Below are positions 12,400 to 24,907 of a stretch of DNA of 64,000 nucleotides, piece after piece. The stretch's first letter is position 1; each line of letters starts with the position of its first letter. This stretch comes from Sinohyriopsis cumingii (lineage: Eukaryota > Mollusca > Bivalvia > Unionida > Unionidae). Under the pieces are notes generated by a model. It saw nothing but the letters and a program-made list of their open reading frames with translations, was not told where the DNA came from and searched no databases. The DNA lies in the NCBI GenBank assembly GCA_028554795.2, contig CM068824.1, positions 159,891,630 to 159,955,629 of the forward strand, written 5' to 3'. The translations under genes and the position numbers were made by a program.

Positions 12400-12435
12400 A
12401 AAATGACGTCAAACGGCTTTGTTTTGACGTCATTT
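12400..12435. promoter_or_regulatory. Inverted pair of perfect CRE sites
   Basis: Two exact TGACGTCA palindromes at 12404-12411 and 12425-12432 are arranged as a larger inverted repeat with arms of about 14 bases and a 6-base centre. TGACGTCA is the CREB/ATF site. No adjacent gene start was found, so a function as enhancer is inference. Confidence 0.4.
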
Positions 12436-12639
12436 ATTAGAAGGATTGTGTATGAACATAATGATGGTGAACAGAAGTTCATTTTATATAACGTCAGTGC
12501 ATCAAAGAGGCAGGCCTAGTCGAGGACTTGTGATTTAATATACAGGAAACGGAAAAAATCATGAAGCTAATTCATTGAACAATAATACTTGCACCTGTTG
12601 CAAATTTTATCATGTAGCTTGTAATTTTCATTATGTTAT

Positions 12640-14660
12640 ATGTGTCTAATTGGTGTTATTCGCCACAGGAGGATTCATCAAAGAGTATCTTGTTAACAAC
12701 CAATATTTGTTTTATGAAATGCCGAATTATGTCAGTAAAACGAAATCTGGAGGCTATGGTATTATATTTGAAGTTATGTATAGTAAAGTTATATTGTGTG
12801 CTCTACATTTGTCAGTGATGAGGGTAGAGTATTGGCCTACCAGACATGCCATTTTTTTATAAAATAAATTGATGTTTGCTTCTATATGGGTTTAATGCCT
12901 AACCTCATTAATGAGCTTAGAATGTTATTCAAGCGAATTTGTTTACAATTTGGTGGAAAATTCCATCGAAAGTTGGGATTTTAATAAATTCTAATGTGTT
13001 TTAGGTCTATTAAAATTAACATATAAAGAAGACTTGGCAAAGAATGATTAATTCCTGTTTCATATTAATCTTTGGGAATCTGTGATCAGAGATTTTAGTC
13101 GTGTTCAGTTATAATTTGAGAGGTATCATTTATTTAAATTATTCATTAGAATTACAAAATGTTCATTGACTTTCTGAACTAAAACTCTACTTTGGGATTA
13201 TTGTGAATTTGTTCAAAAAACATTCTAGATTATATTATTGTGACACATCTAGACTTGTTTATCAGTACATTCAAGATTATTGAAATCGTTCAGAACAATA
13301 TATTCGTTTGGATATATGATAGAACATTTATGATTATTTGGATTTAATTGACAATAATGTGGTTTTTAATCTTCGCTTTGTAAAAAAAAACTGTTTGTTG
13401 AATATTACTGACCTTGATTGTTTCTATTATTTCTGCCGATTTGTTTGAGACCATCGAATCGTATCACTGATTAGATTGTGAATGAAGTGAAATAGTTTTC
13501 CTTTAGAAACCATATTGATTTTGATTTTGAAAATGAGACTATGAAAGTTTCTATGGACAAAGTTACATGCGAAAATTGTTAATTATTCGCTTAATTTATG
13601 TAAAGCAACTCGATTAAGAAGAGGTAATGGCAGGCTTTTCAGGGACTATCAGATTTGTAAATGTACCCATGCTGGTAGTAGCGTTATCGACTATATTTGA
13701 CTTTATAATAGTATTTGAACATTACTTTCCCATTTTTATGTCCACGATATTAAGGCTTATTCTGACTATTTACCATCTGATTTATGCTTTAAAATGAAGT
13801 GGTTTTTATTCTCAAGACTCTAATGCTGAACATACTAAAACTACGGGCCAGTGTGATCTGCAGCATGCTGTTGCATTTTTACAAGATCTTTTTGACAACA
13901 ATATAGCAGATATTCTTGCTCGTGATCCTGATTATTTCTGTCATTGATCCGATAGTACAGGTGTAATTGTATAGGAGTCTAATAATATTTCAAATTTCTC
14001 TGAACAACTGTGTTTTGATCAGTTCTGTAGAGAAGAAGTCGGTTGTTTATTTTACTGATTATAAAATCAAATCACATAAAGTATTTTTGAATAGCGAATG
14101 TTGGGTTAGTTATAAGCGGTATGTATATAAATTTAGCAAGTTTGTGAGAAACTGATATGTTACTTATGTTTGAAGAGAAAAAAAGAAACATTGGAAAGGC
14201 ATACTTCAAATACTAAAGAAATTATCACATGAGTAATCCAATGAAATTTTAAAATTTTAAAATTTCTGTAAATAAGCAAATTTGTGAATTCTGCTGAAAG
14301 TATTTCGTCTGGGGATATGATTGATTGACTGATCACATTGGACTATTGAACAATTTTTGATTATCAGGGATAATTTGCGCGATTAATAAAGAATATTAAC
14401 ATTGAAGAAAATGAATGTATGGTCTTTATAAAAGATTGTCCATTAAGACATAATGTGGAATATTGTTGACGATAATATTAGTCTGTTTGAATGTACCTTG
14501 GTGTTGTATTCTCCAGGATAACATAGCTTTTTAAAGCTCAGCAAGCTAATAAAGCTCTGAATGCAAAGGTAGATCCTTATTGTAATTTGAAAAAATTAAA
14601 TTATAATGAATGTTAGAGACTGTTAGATATATATTATGTACCAGTTATGGGGTAACAACA
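12640..14660 (+). mobile_element. Decayed LINE with APE endonuclease (CR1/jockey-like)
   Basis: Plus-strand fragments follow LINE order. A KSGGYGIIF piece near 12738 resembles the SGG strand of the endonuclease. At 13609-13800 one frame reads TRLRRGNGRLFRDYQ, then GSSVIDY, then a SDYLPSD segment (SDH-type), the C-terminal endonuclease motifs. Near 14494-14655 there is YLGVVFS and QQANKALNAK, from the region after the reverse transcriptase. Most of the polymerase core is missing between them, so there is a large internal deletion as well as many stops and shifts. It has been inert for a long time. Confidence 0.65.
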
Positions 14661-14691
14661 ACAACATATGTGTGCTTGATCAAGTAACAGA

Positions 14692-14911
14692 TACCGTATT
14701 TTCACGCATATAAGACGAGTCAAACTGCAAACATTAAAGATCATGATCTGCCGTAGCATAATGCGTCTACAGATCATGGTCTATCTTGTATGTTCTACTG
14801 ATTCTCCTGACAAACTGCACAGACCCATATCTGCCGGCGCATTATGCGACGGCACATCTGGGTCTATGCAGTTTGCAGTTGGACAAATCTTATAAACGAT
14901 TAGATACGGTA
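14692..14911. mobile_element. Palindromic MITE, copy 1 of 3
   Basis: The terminal inverted repeats begin TACCGTAT and end TACGGTA. They extend, with mismatches, through a TATAAGAy...GTC block to AACTGCAAA. If the outer TA is the target duplication, a Tc1/mariner-like TA insertion fits. Inside lie two further palindromes, at about 14730-14785 and 14820-14870. Both are centred on GCATwATGC and flanked by arms of ATCATGATCTG and AGACCCAnAT type. It has no coding capacity. Related copies are at 30017-30229 and 43726-43940. Confidence 0.8.
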
Positions 14912-16508
14912 GATGGGAGAGAGGGTGAAGCCTCTAATGTTAATGCAAAATAAATATCGAATTACAGCCAGGTCTGCTTCTGATTTTGGTTTATAAAAGT
15001 GTCAAATAAATGTATAAGATTGAGAACAGTACCAACCGCCATTTGTACGTTTCCATATTTTCCACACAAAAAATGTAATATTGCAAGTTATGCATTTAAT
15101 CGTATAACGTCTATTCACCTCAGAAATGACGCCGCTTAAACATAGAACGATTGCATATATCACTTATTTTCCCTGGTTCAAAATTAGTTGGGGTTATGTT
15201 ATATTTTTGTACAAAATCTCACATATGACAACACCATTAAAATACAAAAATTTGGTACGTGTCACTGTGAGTGGATGCATACAAAACTACTCTGGTATAT
15301 GTTTCGTTCGGGTAATGTAGTATGTCCTAGCCAAATCCCTGAAATTCGGGTTCGTTTGCTGGGTCTCAACGATAGTAAAACTATAATCTGTGTTTTAAAA
15401 AAAATCATTGACGTATTAGATTTGTTTGCTGTGCTCGCGTTACATTTGCACTCAATGAATTATAGCGTGTGATAATGATATGTTGCAAACAACAATTGTT
15501 TCTCGACTGAAATGAGTGCAATAAGGCAACAAACAAAAGAAAACCAACTAATGATGCATCTTTATCTCCGTGCAGCAAGAAAAAGTTGCAGAAAGAAAAT
15601 TAATTAGGTAGTTATTTGAAACAGCTACAATGATTTTGACTGGCATATAACGAGTTTACTAAAGCAAAGATTTCCAAATAAGTTGCCTTTACCGACCTGC
15701 AATGAAAACACTTTTTTTCACAATAAAAGAAAAACTAAAGGACAGAATAATATTTTAAGCCGTTGCACTGTTTGCATTTTCCAAACCAACGAAATAATGA
15801 CATCTAGGATTACAAGAGTTATGTTCTATTCTATAACGTAGCTGTATTGCTTAAAATACTTTCCCTGGAGAGTTCGCTTAGCGCAAGTGTCTTAAGATAA
15901 ACTATGGCTGTTGTTCGTATTCTAATCATCAACACTGTTTCTGTTTGAGTTTTCGGGTATAGAACGGACATTCAAACCCTTTCTACATAAATTAAAGCAT
16001 GCCTGACCTTGCCGTGCATTGTAATAGAATTAAAGCGACATATTAGTAATTTTAACGTACCGAATGTCACAGCAGCAGGAAATCGAAAAGAACAACAGTT
16101 AATATTTTAATGAAAATTTGCAATTGCAAGTGAAGATGCATTTGAATTATCTGATACAGATGCATCTAAATGCATTTACTCAAATATTTGTATTTGTGGT
16201 TACTTTACCAGCATATGAGTACACCTGACGCATTATCTGTTTGACACATCATCAAACATTTGGAGATGTTAGTGGCAGCTTCGTGGATACTTCTGTCAAA
16301 ATGTTATGATACATGCTGGGCGTTTCATTTAGAATATATACCAGAAGTAGATATACCCATCTTAATATAAAATGCCATTTTGCTTATTCTATCAAAATGT
16401 TAGCCCCAGGTTCTTATTATTTGTGATCGCTTGTTAATTATTTCCAACTGTCAGCACAATATCGGCTAGATGGTGCCCATAAAGAAGTACTTTTGAACGT
16501 GTACAAAT

Positions 16509-16509
<1 letters not shown>
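14912..16509. other. No recognised feature
   Basis: AT-rich intron-like sequence. Two overlapping frames at 15126-15472 show no domain and no splice context. No repeats of note. Confidence 0.35.

Positions 16510-16554
<45 letters not shown>
16510..16554. repeat. (GA)n microsatellite
   Basis: About 22 AG units without interruption. Confidence 0.95.
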
Positions 16555-16555
<1 letters not shown>

Positions 16556-16899
16556 CAAGTGCTTTATAATCACGTGGTAGCTATTTAATTAACATTAATT
16601 GAAGAGATGTGAATAACAAGCGCTTGTTTTGCTCCTAATGTTAAGTATAATCATTTAATTTATATTATATTTCTTAGGATCAAGTCCACTCCTTTTATCT
16701 GTATACATGTGGAATCATTCCTGAAATCATTCTAACACAGAGCATATGAAAGTTATGATATCACTGCTGTAATTCACAAAGAAGACACGTGCGTGTATTA
16801 CAAAAATAACTATCTCTGTAGAAATGTAAAGCTCAAAGCATATCATTTACTAACTACTGCGTAACAAAATTCTGAGCTGGTTATTCAAGGCCGCCGTTG

Positions 16900-17067
16900 T
16901 GGCTCTTCGTGTTCGTACGATACGGCTAATATTTGTTCGTAAGATACGGTTAATCTATGTTTGTACGATACGGTTAGTATTTGCTCGTAAGATACGGTTA
17001 ATCTGTGTTCGTACGATACGGTTAATCTGTGTTCGTACAACACGGTTAATATGTGTTCGAAAGACAC
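16900..17067. repeat. 24-bp minisatellite
   Basis: About seven diverged copies of a 24-bp unit built on TTCGTACGATACGGTTAAT. Because 24 is a multiple of three, the minus strand stays open as an 8-residue repeat (LTVSYEHR type). This is a by-product of the period, and no gene is supported. Confidence 0.9.
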
Positions 17068-17514
17068 CGTAAATCCTCATTTTGACACAAAATGCTTTCA
17101 TATCAAAATATCATACATTGATGCTCTCAGAGATGCATATCAAAATTATATCTTATATATTCTTGGAGATCCTATGCATTAGTTATGCCAGTACTGTCTT
17201 GGCATTCAGAGTGGATATTCAGCGTTTAACTTGTTATACAATTGCTTACCTCATGTGATTTATTGCATTTCCATACACGATAATTAGAAGAATTTGGTCT
17301 TTGTAATTATGTACAACAGAAGATTGCACTAGATGACATCACGCAACATCCTTAATGACTTATCGTTACTCTGTAGTAATCTGGATATATTCAACGCATT
17401 GCATCTTTGTCGACTCAAGTAAAAACACTTTTGTGCGAAATATTGAGCTACAAGCAGATGGGGTTGGGGTTGAAAGGAGGCACAGCAACAAAAATATGTT
17501 ATTTAGTGTAAGAC

Positions 17515-17595
17515 AATCGTAGTAACGGCCTTGCAAAAGGACACACCACAGTATCCCATTCGGGTTCGAACCATGGACAATAATAACAGCTACAC
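17515..17595. repeat. Degraded repeat with GGTTCGAACC
   Basis: The segment CAAAAGGACACACCACAGT followed by the palindrome GGGTTCGAACC resembles the conserved 'aaggacaca...ttcgaacc' part of a tRNA-derived repeat that is widespread in marine invertebrates. It is too short and worn to classify further. Confidence 0.35.
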
Positions 17596-17771
17596 AATAT
17601 ATTTATCACGCTAACTAATTAATGACATTTTTTAACCACTGTAAGTTTATTGAAATCTTTATCTAGAGAAATAGACTAATTTCACTATAGTCTTATTATA
17701 ATTCCAAGCAGCCAAAATTCATCTCCATGAATTTATTTATTTTATCTGCAAAAGTGATAAATCCCCCTCGA

Positions 17772-18078
17772 TATCACTGTTCCATATGGCCCCGTATTAC
17801 CTAATATAGATATCACTCTTCCATATGGCCCTTTAGTACCTAATATAGATATCACTCTTCCATATTGCCCCTTATTACCTAATATAGATATCACTCTTCC
17901 ATATGACCCATATTACCTAATATAGATATCACTCTTACATATGACCTCGTATTACCTAATATAGATATCACTCTTCCATATGGCCCCTTATTACCTAATA
18001 TTGATATCACTCTTCCATATGACCCCGTATTTCCTAATATAGATATCACTCTTCCATATGGCCACTTATTATCTAATA
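17772..18078. repeat. 39-bp minisatellite
   Basis: About eight copies of a 39-bp unit that contains GATATCACTCTTCCATATG and CCTAATATA. Each unit carries the palindromes GATATC and CATATG. Copies differ by a few bases. A minus-strand frame exists only because 39 is divisible by three. Confidence 0.95.
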
Positions 18079-20122
18079 GACACGTTGGCAGCATGACAAC
18101 ATTCTAACTTAAATAAAACAAAACATTTGAATATTAAAACTAATTACTTTCATAACTGTATTTCTTGATCAGAAGTCGAGGCATAAGATATCCGAATACA
18201 ATATGCAAGTTTGTATCAATGTATCTTTATAACGTGATAAATTCGTGATTACAGCGTCAAAATCTCGTCATTGTTTGAAATAAGCAATATGGTCTTTACA
18301 ATTAACTTTAAAAGCATAAGGTGGTATTCACAGCCAATATTTACACCAAAATACGTCGATAGACTGGCCATTTATCCAGACGCAAAATAATTACTAAGGT
18401 TAAATCTCATCAGGCAACAAACCTAAACAAACCTAGACCGTCCTCGGTTACTCTAAGAATATAACTTACATGAAAAACTCATCAAAGTGTAATTTGTAAG
18501 ACAATCTGCTTTTGAAGCTAAATTTGTATATACCAACAAGCTGCCAGGACCCAATGAAGCCTGTATCGGGTGACAATAATATAGCATGTGATCACTCTCT
18601 TCATTCCGCTCATTTACGCGGAAAAACTTATATTTTAACGACGCCTGTGAAATCTAAAATTTTTTGTAATTGACTAGTGAAATTGTAACTTTTTAACGTA
18701 ACTAGTTATATATTTAGTTTTTCCAATTTTGGTTTCAAACAGCGTGTTTTTATTATACAGCGGTGAATATAAGAAAGATCGTTAAAATCATTCCTCAGGA
18801 AATAACCCATGAAATCGATGTAAAATCATCACTAAGTAAGTAGCGCCTGACATGGATTTAAAATCAGCCCTAAATAAGTACCCAACGACATGGATGTTCT
18901 TTTCAAAATGCATTTTTTATCGCTCATGAATTCCTTTTTCAACTCTTCCGTATTTTCTTCCATCTCGTTGCCACGAATCTTTTCTAATACAATTATTCGT
19001 CTGATTTATTTATACATGACACAAGCATTTCACACAGCAGCTGTCCAAGCTAAACTGCGAATGTTGTATATTTGGGAAGCTGATTATTATTCACCAATGG
19101 AAATATGATGATAATGCTCTATATACATGGGAAATGTATCAGGCCACATGTAGTGTGTACAAATTACACAGATGTCAGTGCCTTCCTGGTGCCAAGAATT
19201 TAGATTCAGCATGTTGATGTATGATCTCGTCGCATGCGATTGTTTTATATTCCCTGTAGATTAATGTGAATATCTCTGTCATACTTATTAAATACAAACT
19301 CTCAAGGTCGGTCAAAGTGGCATAGCAGTATATATCGAATGTTCTATTATCATTGTGTGGGCTTTCTGGTGTACATCTGAGCTGAGCAATTCATCTTCGT
19401 GATCTTAAAGACAAAATTTCTGAAGCACTTCAGAAAAACGTAAACAATAGATACAGCTCTTTCATATAGATACCTAAATCTGATACCGCAGGATTAAAAT
19501 CAGCTGTTGGTACCTTACGGTTTAAGACTAGTTACGATGAAAATTTGCAAAAACTGCAAAACTAAGTCACAAGTTATCATCGCTGATATGTTTCTCTTGA
19601 TCCGCAGTTGGCCAATGTTAATAAAAACTACAAACTTCTGGTTCAACCCCTTTGCTCACATGCAGTTTTAAACAACACCATTATTATATCAAGCAAGAAG
19701 TCATGTTGTCTACAAAGTCTTCCTTTATTATTTCTTCAGATTATGTGACAGTAAAACTAGGTCATTAGAATTCCCCATATACTATATTGGAATCAGTAAA
19801 CTTGCAATCGAGTGCTCTATCATAAAAATTAATTATTATAGACGTATAGACTTCCTAAACGTTACCTTACACTTTTGTGTCAATCGACCAACTTATAATT
19901 CGCAGAACGATTCGTGTCCATGTAAAGAAGTTTAGAACAAAAAAAAATAAAAAACATTTTGGATTTCCGGTTGAACAAATCTGAAACCCTATAGAGTGTT
20001 AAATCGATAGACTAATCTGCACTCAAATGCAATTCTGATCAGACGTAAAAAGCATGTTGTACCTTAGATGGTTGCTGTCTTTACTTAATCTATCAGCTGT
20101 TTTGGAATTTATCCCCAATTAC
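18079..20122. other. No recognised feature
   Basis: AT-rich sequence between the minisatellites and the DNA transposon. A 72-codon frame at 18890-19108 has no domain or splice context. Probably intron. Confidence 0.35.
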
Positions 20123-20384
20123 ACTGGTCAACAGTGAAATCATTACTGACTTGAAAAGGCCCTAATCTGTAGTATTTTGGTGTGCCGAACACGAATATAA
20201 CCGTGAAAAATTTGTATTGGCTCTCGTTTTGAAGATATTCATATACCTCATTTTCTATGTTTCACTGTGTAAATTTCTCCAGTAGGAATGCAGCAACATC
20301 CGGAATAATGATGTAACATTGCATAATACCATCATGCTCACATCATCCACAGTTGATTGCATCATTTTCTGATGCAATGCAATA

Positions 20385-20502
20385 CTAATGCCATGCGGCT
20401 GCTGAAGTAAGTTGACGTCAGCAGTGTACTATACATGTGTAGGCCTATTATACTAATGCCAGGCGGCTGCTGAAGCTGACGTAAGCAGTGTACTATATAA
20501 AG
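20385..20502 (+). promoter_or_regulatory. Transposase promoter: tandem repeat with CRE and TATA box
   Basis: A unit of roughly 50-65 bp (CTAATGCC...GCGGCTGCTGAAG...GTACTATA) occurs twice, at about 20385-20451 and 20452-20502. The first unit has an exact CRE, TGACGTCA (20413-20420), and a degenerate TATA. The second has TGACGTAA and a good TATA box, TATATAAAG (20494-20502). The transposase ATG follows 114 bases later. Confidence 0.5.
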
Positions 20503-20615
20503 CCCAATCAGATAGGTTCAGCATTTAAAATATTTTAGACGTTGTGCGAGACAGTTCAAGCTACTGTTACATAAAACTTATTATTTTATCCATTTACGTA
20601 CAATAAAGAACAGTA

Positions 20616-22304
20616 ATGCCTCGAAAGTGTGTTAATACCGCGGACAATTTTTGCTATATTTGTGGGGAAGTGACATTTGCCAACCAGAAGAAAAGTATCA
20701 ATTCTCAAGTGAAGAAGGCATATCATCTTTACTTCGGATGCAAGGTTGGTGACCAAGACAAGCCTTGGGCTCCGCATATATGCTGTGCTACATGTACAAC
20801 ACAGCTTTCACAGTGGTTGAATTGCAAAAGGTCATCAATGCCGTTTGCAGTCCCAATGGTGTGGAGAGAGCCAAGCAACCACCTAAATGACTGTTACTTC
20901 TGCTTGGTTCCTCCTCTTTCCGGCGGAATAACGAAGCGAAAGAAGTCGAGAATAGTCTACCCAAACATTCCGTCTGCATTGAGACCAGTTCCACATGGTG
21001 AGGGACTTCCTATTCCAGAACCTCCAGCAGAATATTCTCTTGATTCGTCTGACGAAGACAAAGGTGAGTCGACCTGTTCTTCTCCTGGTCCATCAGCATG
21101 CAGTGATCCAGATTTTCACTGTGGTGCATCATCAACCCCACACAGAATAACACAGGAAGAACTAAATGACCTGATTCGTGATTTGGACTTATCAAAGAAC
21201 AAGGCAGAATTGCTAGGATCAAGACTCCAACAATGGAATCTTCTAGAAGAAGATGTCACAATTACTGCATATCGAAAGCGCCACCAGCAATTGGAGCCTT
21301 TCTTCAGAAAGGAAAGTAATCTGATATTCTGTTCCGATATTGAGGGCCTCATGAATGCTTTAAAAATCACTCATGACCCACAAGAATGGAGACTATTTGT
21401 GGACTCTTCGAAACTGAGTCTCAAGGCTGTGCTTTTGCACAATGGAAACATTCTTCCATCTATTCCAGTAGCGTATGCTGTCCACATGAAAGAGACATAC
21501 GATAACTTAAGGCAGCTACTGAATTCCATTGAGTATAACAAGTACAGCTGGCACCTCTGTGGTGATTTGAAGGTAGTTGCCCTTTTAATGGGACTGCAGC
21601 AAGGATATACAAAATACATGTGTTTCTTATGCGAGTGGGATAGCCGAGCAAGGGAAATGCACTACATGAGGAAGGAATGGACTCACAGGCAGAATGTAGC
21701 CATTGGAGAGAAGAATATCTAACACCCAGCTCTGGTTGAGGCTCAGAAAATCTTGCTACCACCCCTTCACATCAAACTAGGTTTGATGAAGAACTTCGTG
21801 AAAGCCATTGACCGGACTTTGCCAGCATTCCGATACCTGCATGAAAAATTCCCTCGACTCAGCGAAGCAAAGATTAAAGAGGGAGTTTTTGTGGGTCCTC
21901 AGATTCGAGAGCTTTTCAAAGATGACCGGTTCAACAACTTGCTGGAAGGTGACGCGAAACAAGCATGGAATGCTTTTCGCCTAGTTTCTACAAACTTCCT
22001 CGGAAATGTTAGGGCAGAAAACTATAAGGAACTAGTAGAAGACATGTTGATGAAGTATAAGAAACTTGGCTGCAATATGTCTCTAAAGATTCACTTCCTT
22101 CATTCCCATTTGGATTTCTTTCCTAGCAACTGTGGTATTGTTAGTGATGAACACGGCGAACGTTTTCATCAAGATATCGCAACAATGGAACAAAGATACC
22201 AGGGAAAATGGTCCACTACAATGCTGGCTGACTACTGCTGGACACTCCTCAGAGATGCTCCCGAACAGCTGTACAAGAGACAGGCGAAGAAATCTAAGAT
22301 GTAG
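20616..22304 (+). pseudogene. Transposase of the 2.4-kb DNA transposon, one in-frame stop
   Basis: This is a single 562-codon reading frame interrupted only by TAA at 21720-21722 (codon 369). Reading continues in the same frame to the TAG after codon 562. Residues 1-96 are a Cys/His-rich, probably zinc-binding N-terminus (CYIC, HICCATC, CYFC). Residues 110-180 are a Ser/Pro/acidic linker. After that comes an RNase H-like catalytic region with candidate acidic residues D263 (FVDSS), D317 (CGDLK) and E513 (DEHGERFHQD), and a CFLC pair at 336-339. It belongs to a family of uncharacterised transposase-like proteins that I recall from insects, cnidarians and molluscs; I cannot name the superfamily from the protein alone. 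The stop replaces what looks like a Lys or Asn codon. The DDE assignment is inference. Confidence 0.8.
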
Positions 22305-22521
22305 TCAATGACTTGATTTTTTATAGGTAGGCTATTACAGTTGACCTTTTACTATTGGAATGCATTTCGTTATGTAAACATTAATTTCTTGCAGATTACA
22401 AAAAAACTAGAGCCAATTTTGCAATTTGACTGTCATATTCGTGTTCAGCACATAAAAATTGATAAGAATTGACTAATTTTATTTCAGTAACATGACTTTT
22501 GTAAAAATTTGTTGTCCAGTG

Positions 22522-22859
22522 TTATCTAGCAGTTGACAGGAAAACGAAAACTGTCAAAATATGGCGGCAGGAGATTACAGATTTTAAATATTATAATTTA
22601 TGGCACTGAGAATCCGGTTGAGTGCAAGAAAGACGAAGAAGAAAGATGAATTAGGCCTATTTATGGAACTATAAAATCGAATAAGATACATAAAGACAGG
22701 TATATTTCCTGAATGGGGATAACGGTGGTTTAAGATGTGATATCACCACAGTGATATCAATTTTTCTCACGCTAATACATTGGAATATCTTATTATGAAA
22801 TATATAATTTGCATTATTGAAGGCAAGCAAACCTTTTCTTCTTCTTCTTCTTCTTCTTC

Positions 22860-22912
<53 letters not shown>

Positions 22913-23389
22913 GTTATTATTATTATGATTATTTAAAAAGTACAAATATCATGTTTTATAAGATATCGTATAAAATTAATGAAATATCCGGCTGATCAAT
23001 GTATACGATATCCTTTATTTGTATGTGGAACTACTCAGAAGTTACAAAAATTTTTTAGATGTTTTATTAACATTCCACAATGTAACAAAAAGCATAGCTG
23101 AATTATCGGGTATTTTCTACTTTCCAAAAGTCAATAGCTTTAATTAGTTACAAATTTACATGCATAATTAGTTTCTTAGTCAGTAAAGTGAATCAAACAA
23201 TGAATTTGAGGTAAATTAGTGCTCATTTCAAAACCAATCATGAAACAGTATGCGTACAGCTTTGGCTTGACTTGGCTTTATAGAACTAGTATGCACTAAA
23301 ACAAGCCCAACGAATAAAGCTGTTAGAGCCTTTCAGTATCCTAAAAGCTCAGATTTAAACACTATCGAAAATAATCATACATTTTAAGC
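22522..23389. other. No gene; contains (TTC)n(TTA)n at 22836-22925
   Basis: AT-rich sequence. The compound microsatellite (about 8 TTC then about 20 TTA units, with one TTG) makes a meaningless Ser/Tyr frame. Nothing else recognised. Confidence 0.6.
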
Positions 23390-23870
23390 TTCACAATGGG
23401 TACGCTATACCAAGAAGAACCCGCAAGGAAAGGGGGTGATATGATTCCCCACCCTGTTATATTACCTTGTTTATCGTTATCTAGGAGATGATCGACCACC
23501 GTGCTATTGCACGGATCGAGCAAGCAATAAAATAAATATGAAAATAATGGATTGAATAACAGAGATCTGAGAAAAGATATAGAAAAGAACAACACAGGAC
23601 CCCGTATGTAAAATATAAAAGTTTAATCAATTACATAAACAAAATAAAACTGAACATGACACTTGAATGATACATTTTCTCTCTGAAGTAAAATTACAAA
23701 CTTAATGCGAAATTCAATTAGCCGTGCTGTTATACCGATAAAACAAATTTCATCATAGACTTGAGTGAACCTTGAGTCAGCATAACCTGGCTGCTTCATT
23801 CCTTCCCATTGTGTAGCACAGGTATGGGGCGATTGTTTCATTCACATAAGTAAAGCGCACCCTAAATATT
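23390..23870 (-). mobile_element. LTR fossil, 3' portion, family shared with 35455-36240 and 49402-51300
   Basis: Read on the minus strand, the block around ATGAAATTTGTTTTATCGG, then TGTAATTGATTAAA, then CTCGATCC and CGATCATCTCCTAGATAACG, aligns with the other two copies of the same LTR. Only the 3' portion is recognisable. It looks broken and is older than, or at least independent of, the other insertions. Family level is LTR retrotransposon, possibly Gypsy-type; no internal domain is attached. Confidence 0.5.
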
Positions 23871-24656
23871 TGTCAGGTTTTTCTTTTCTGGCGTCGGACA
23901 ATATTCCTATTCGTGTTATGTCAGATACCGTCTACTCCTAACTCCACAGAACTAAGCTAATGTGGTCAGTTCGCAGCCTGATACTGATACACAGTCTTAC
24001 CAACATGAAATTGATCTCTTTTTTCCTAGCTGCTAGCCTCATTGCTAACAGGAACCAAGACATAACTAGACCTCTTGGATAAACTATTACAACCCCACTG
24101 GTGGCTGTAAATTACAACGTGAACGTTGTCGGTCGATATAAACTGATTTTCTTCGGTTAAGAGAATACACAACGTAATTACACAAATGAATTAACAGATT
24201 CGAAGTCTTTTTATAACTACAATACTTGCTAGTTAGCGATTCATTAGCATTGACATAGTAACAAATTCTTAGCATATATGATACATATCGTTTAAGACAG
24301 ATACATTAAGTTTCACAATTTGTATTAGAGTATTACATGGAATTCTTAAGATACGTGATTTATATTACATCTGAACTAAGTAATTCAAAAAAATTCATAT
24401 AAGTTTGAACACATTCATGGAATACATGAGTCATATAACATTCGAGACAAATGTATATAAACCCTTAGTTGCCGAACTCAAGGAAAGTTGATGCATGAAT
24501 TTAAAACGATGACAATTCAACAAATAATGACAAATTTACATTAATGAAAACTGTGGAAGGTATTGAATTGCATACCAGTCCTATCAAGATCAGGTTGAAA
24601 GGCATAATAAGTTTGGTAAACCCATCAGAGAAATCGATTCTGATGAAATTGACGAA
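23871..24656. other. No recognised feature
   Basis: AT-rich intron-like sequence. The first part could belong to the 5' portion of the adjacent LTR fossil. Confidence 0.35.
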
Positions 24657-24907
24657 GTTGTTGTTGTTGTTGTTGTTGTTGTAGGGTTCAATGCCATTTT
24701 TAGGACAAGATAGGCTATACATGGTGGCCGGTATAAATGATGGAGGACGAACCCTGGAAAATCACCGATCCACGAGAAGCTACTGGCAAACTTTCTCACA
24801 TAACCACATTAGCCGAATCCGAGACTCGAAACCATGCAGACAGAGGTGAAATGGCAGTGATCCGTAACGGTGTGCACTTTAGACCACTTTGCCACTCGGG
24901 TCCCCAA
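24657..24907 (-). mobile_element. tRNA-derived SINE, near full length
   Basis: On the minus strand it starts GGGGACCCGAGTGGCAAAG (A-box region), has the B box GGTTTCGAGTC, then the domain ATGTGAGAAAGTTTGCC...CCGGCCACCATGTATAGCC, then a TGGCATTGAACCC end and an (AAC)n tail (TTG repeat at 24657-24683 on +). This layout and the tail wording (xGGCGTTaAACCC type) are those of mollusc SINEs. The same family is at 59886-60125 and is related to 4333-4550 and 27604-27780. Confidence 0.85.

Larger units (their letters stand above)
20123..22521 (+). mobile_element. DNA transposon, about 2.4 kb, with terminal inverted repeats
   Basis: The left end is CACTGGTCAACA (20123-20134) and the right end is its near-perfect inverse (22510-22521, read as CACTGGACAACA). 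A second matching block lies further in: GAACACGAATAT occurs near 20188 and, inverted, near 22436, and both blocks continue into TTGGCTCT. The diverged inverted repeats are therefore over 100 bases long. TTA flanks both ends, consistent with a 3-bp target duplication. CACTG termini with a 3-bp duplication are the signature of the CACTA/EnSpm branch of the CMC superfamily; that assignment is inference. It encodes the transposase at 20616-22304. Confidence 0.75.
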
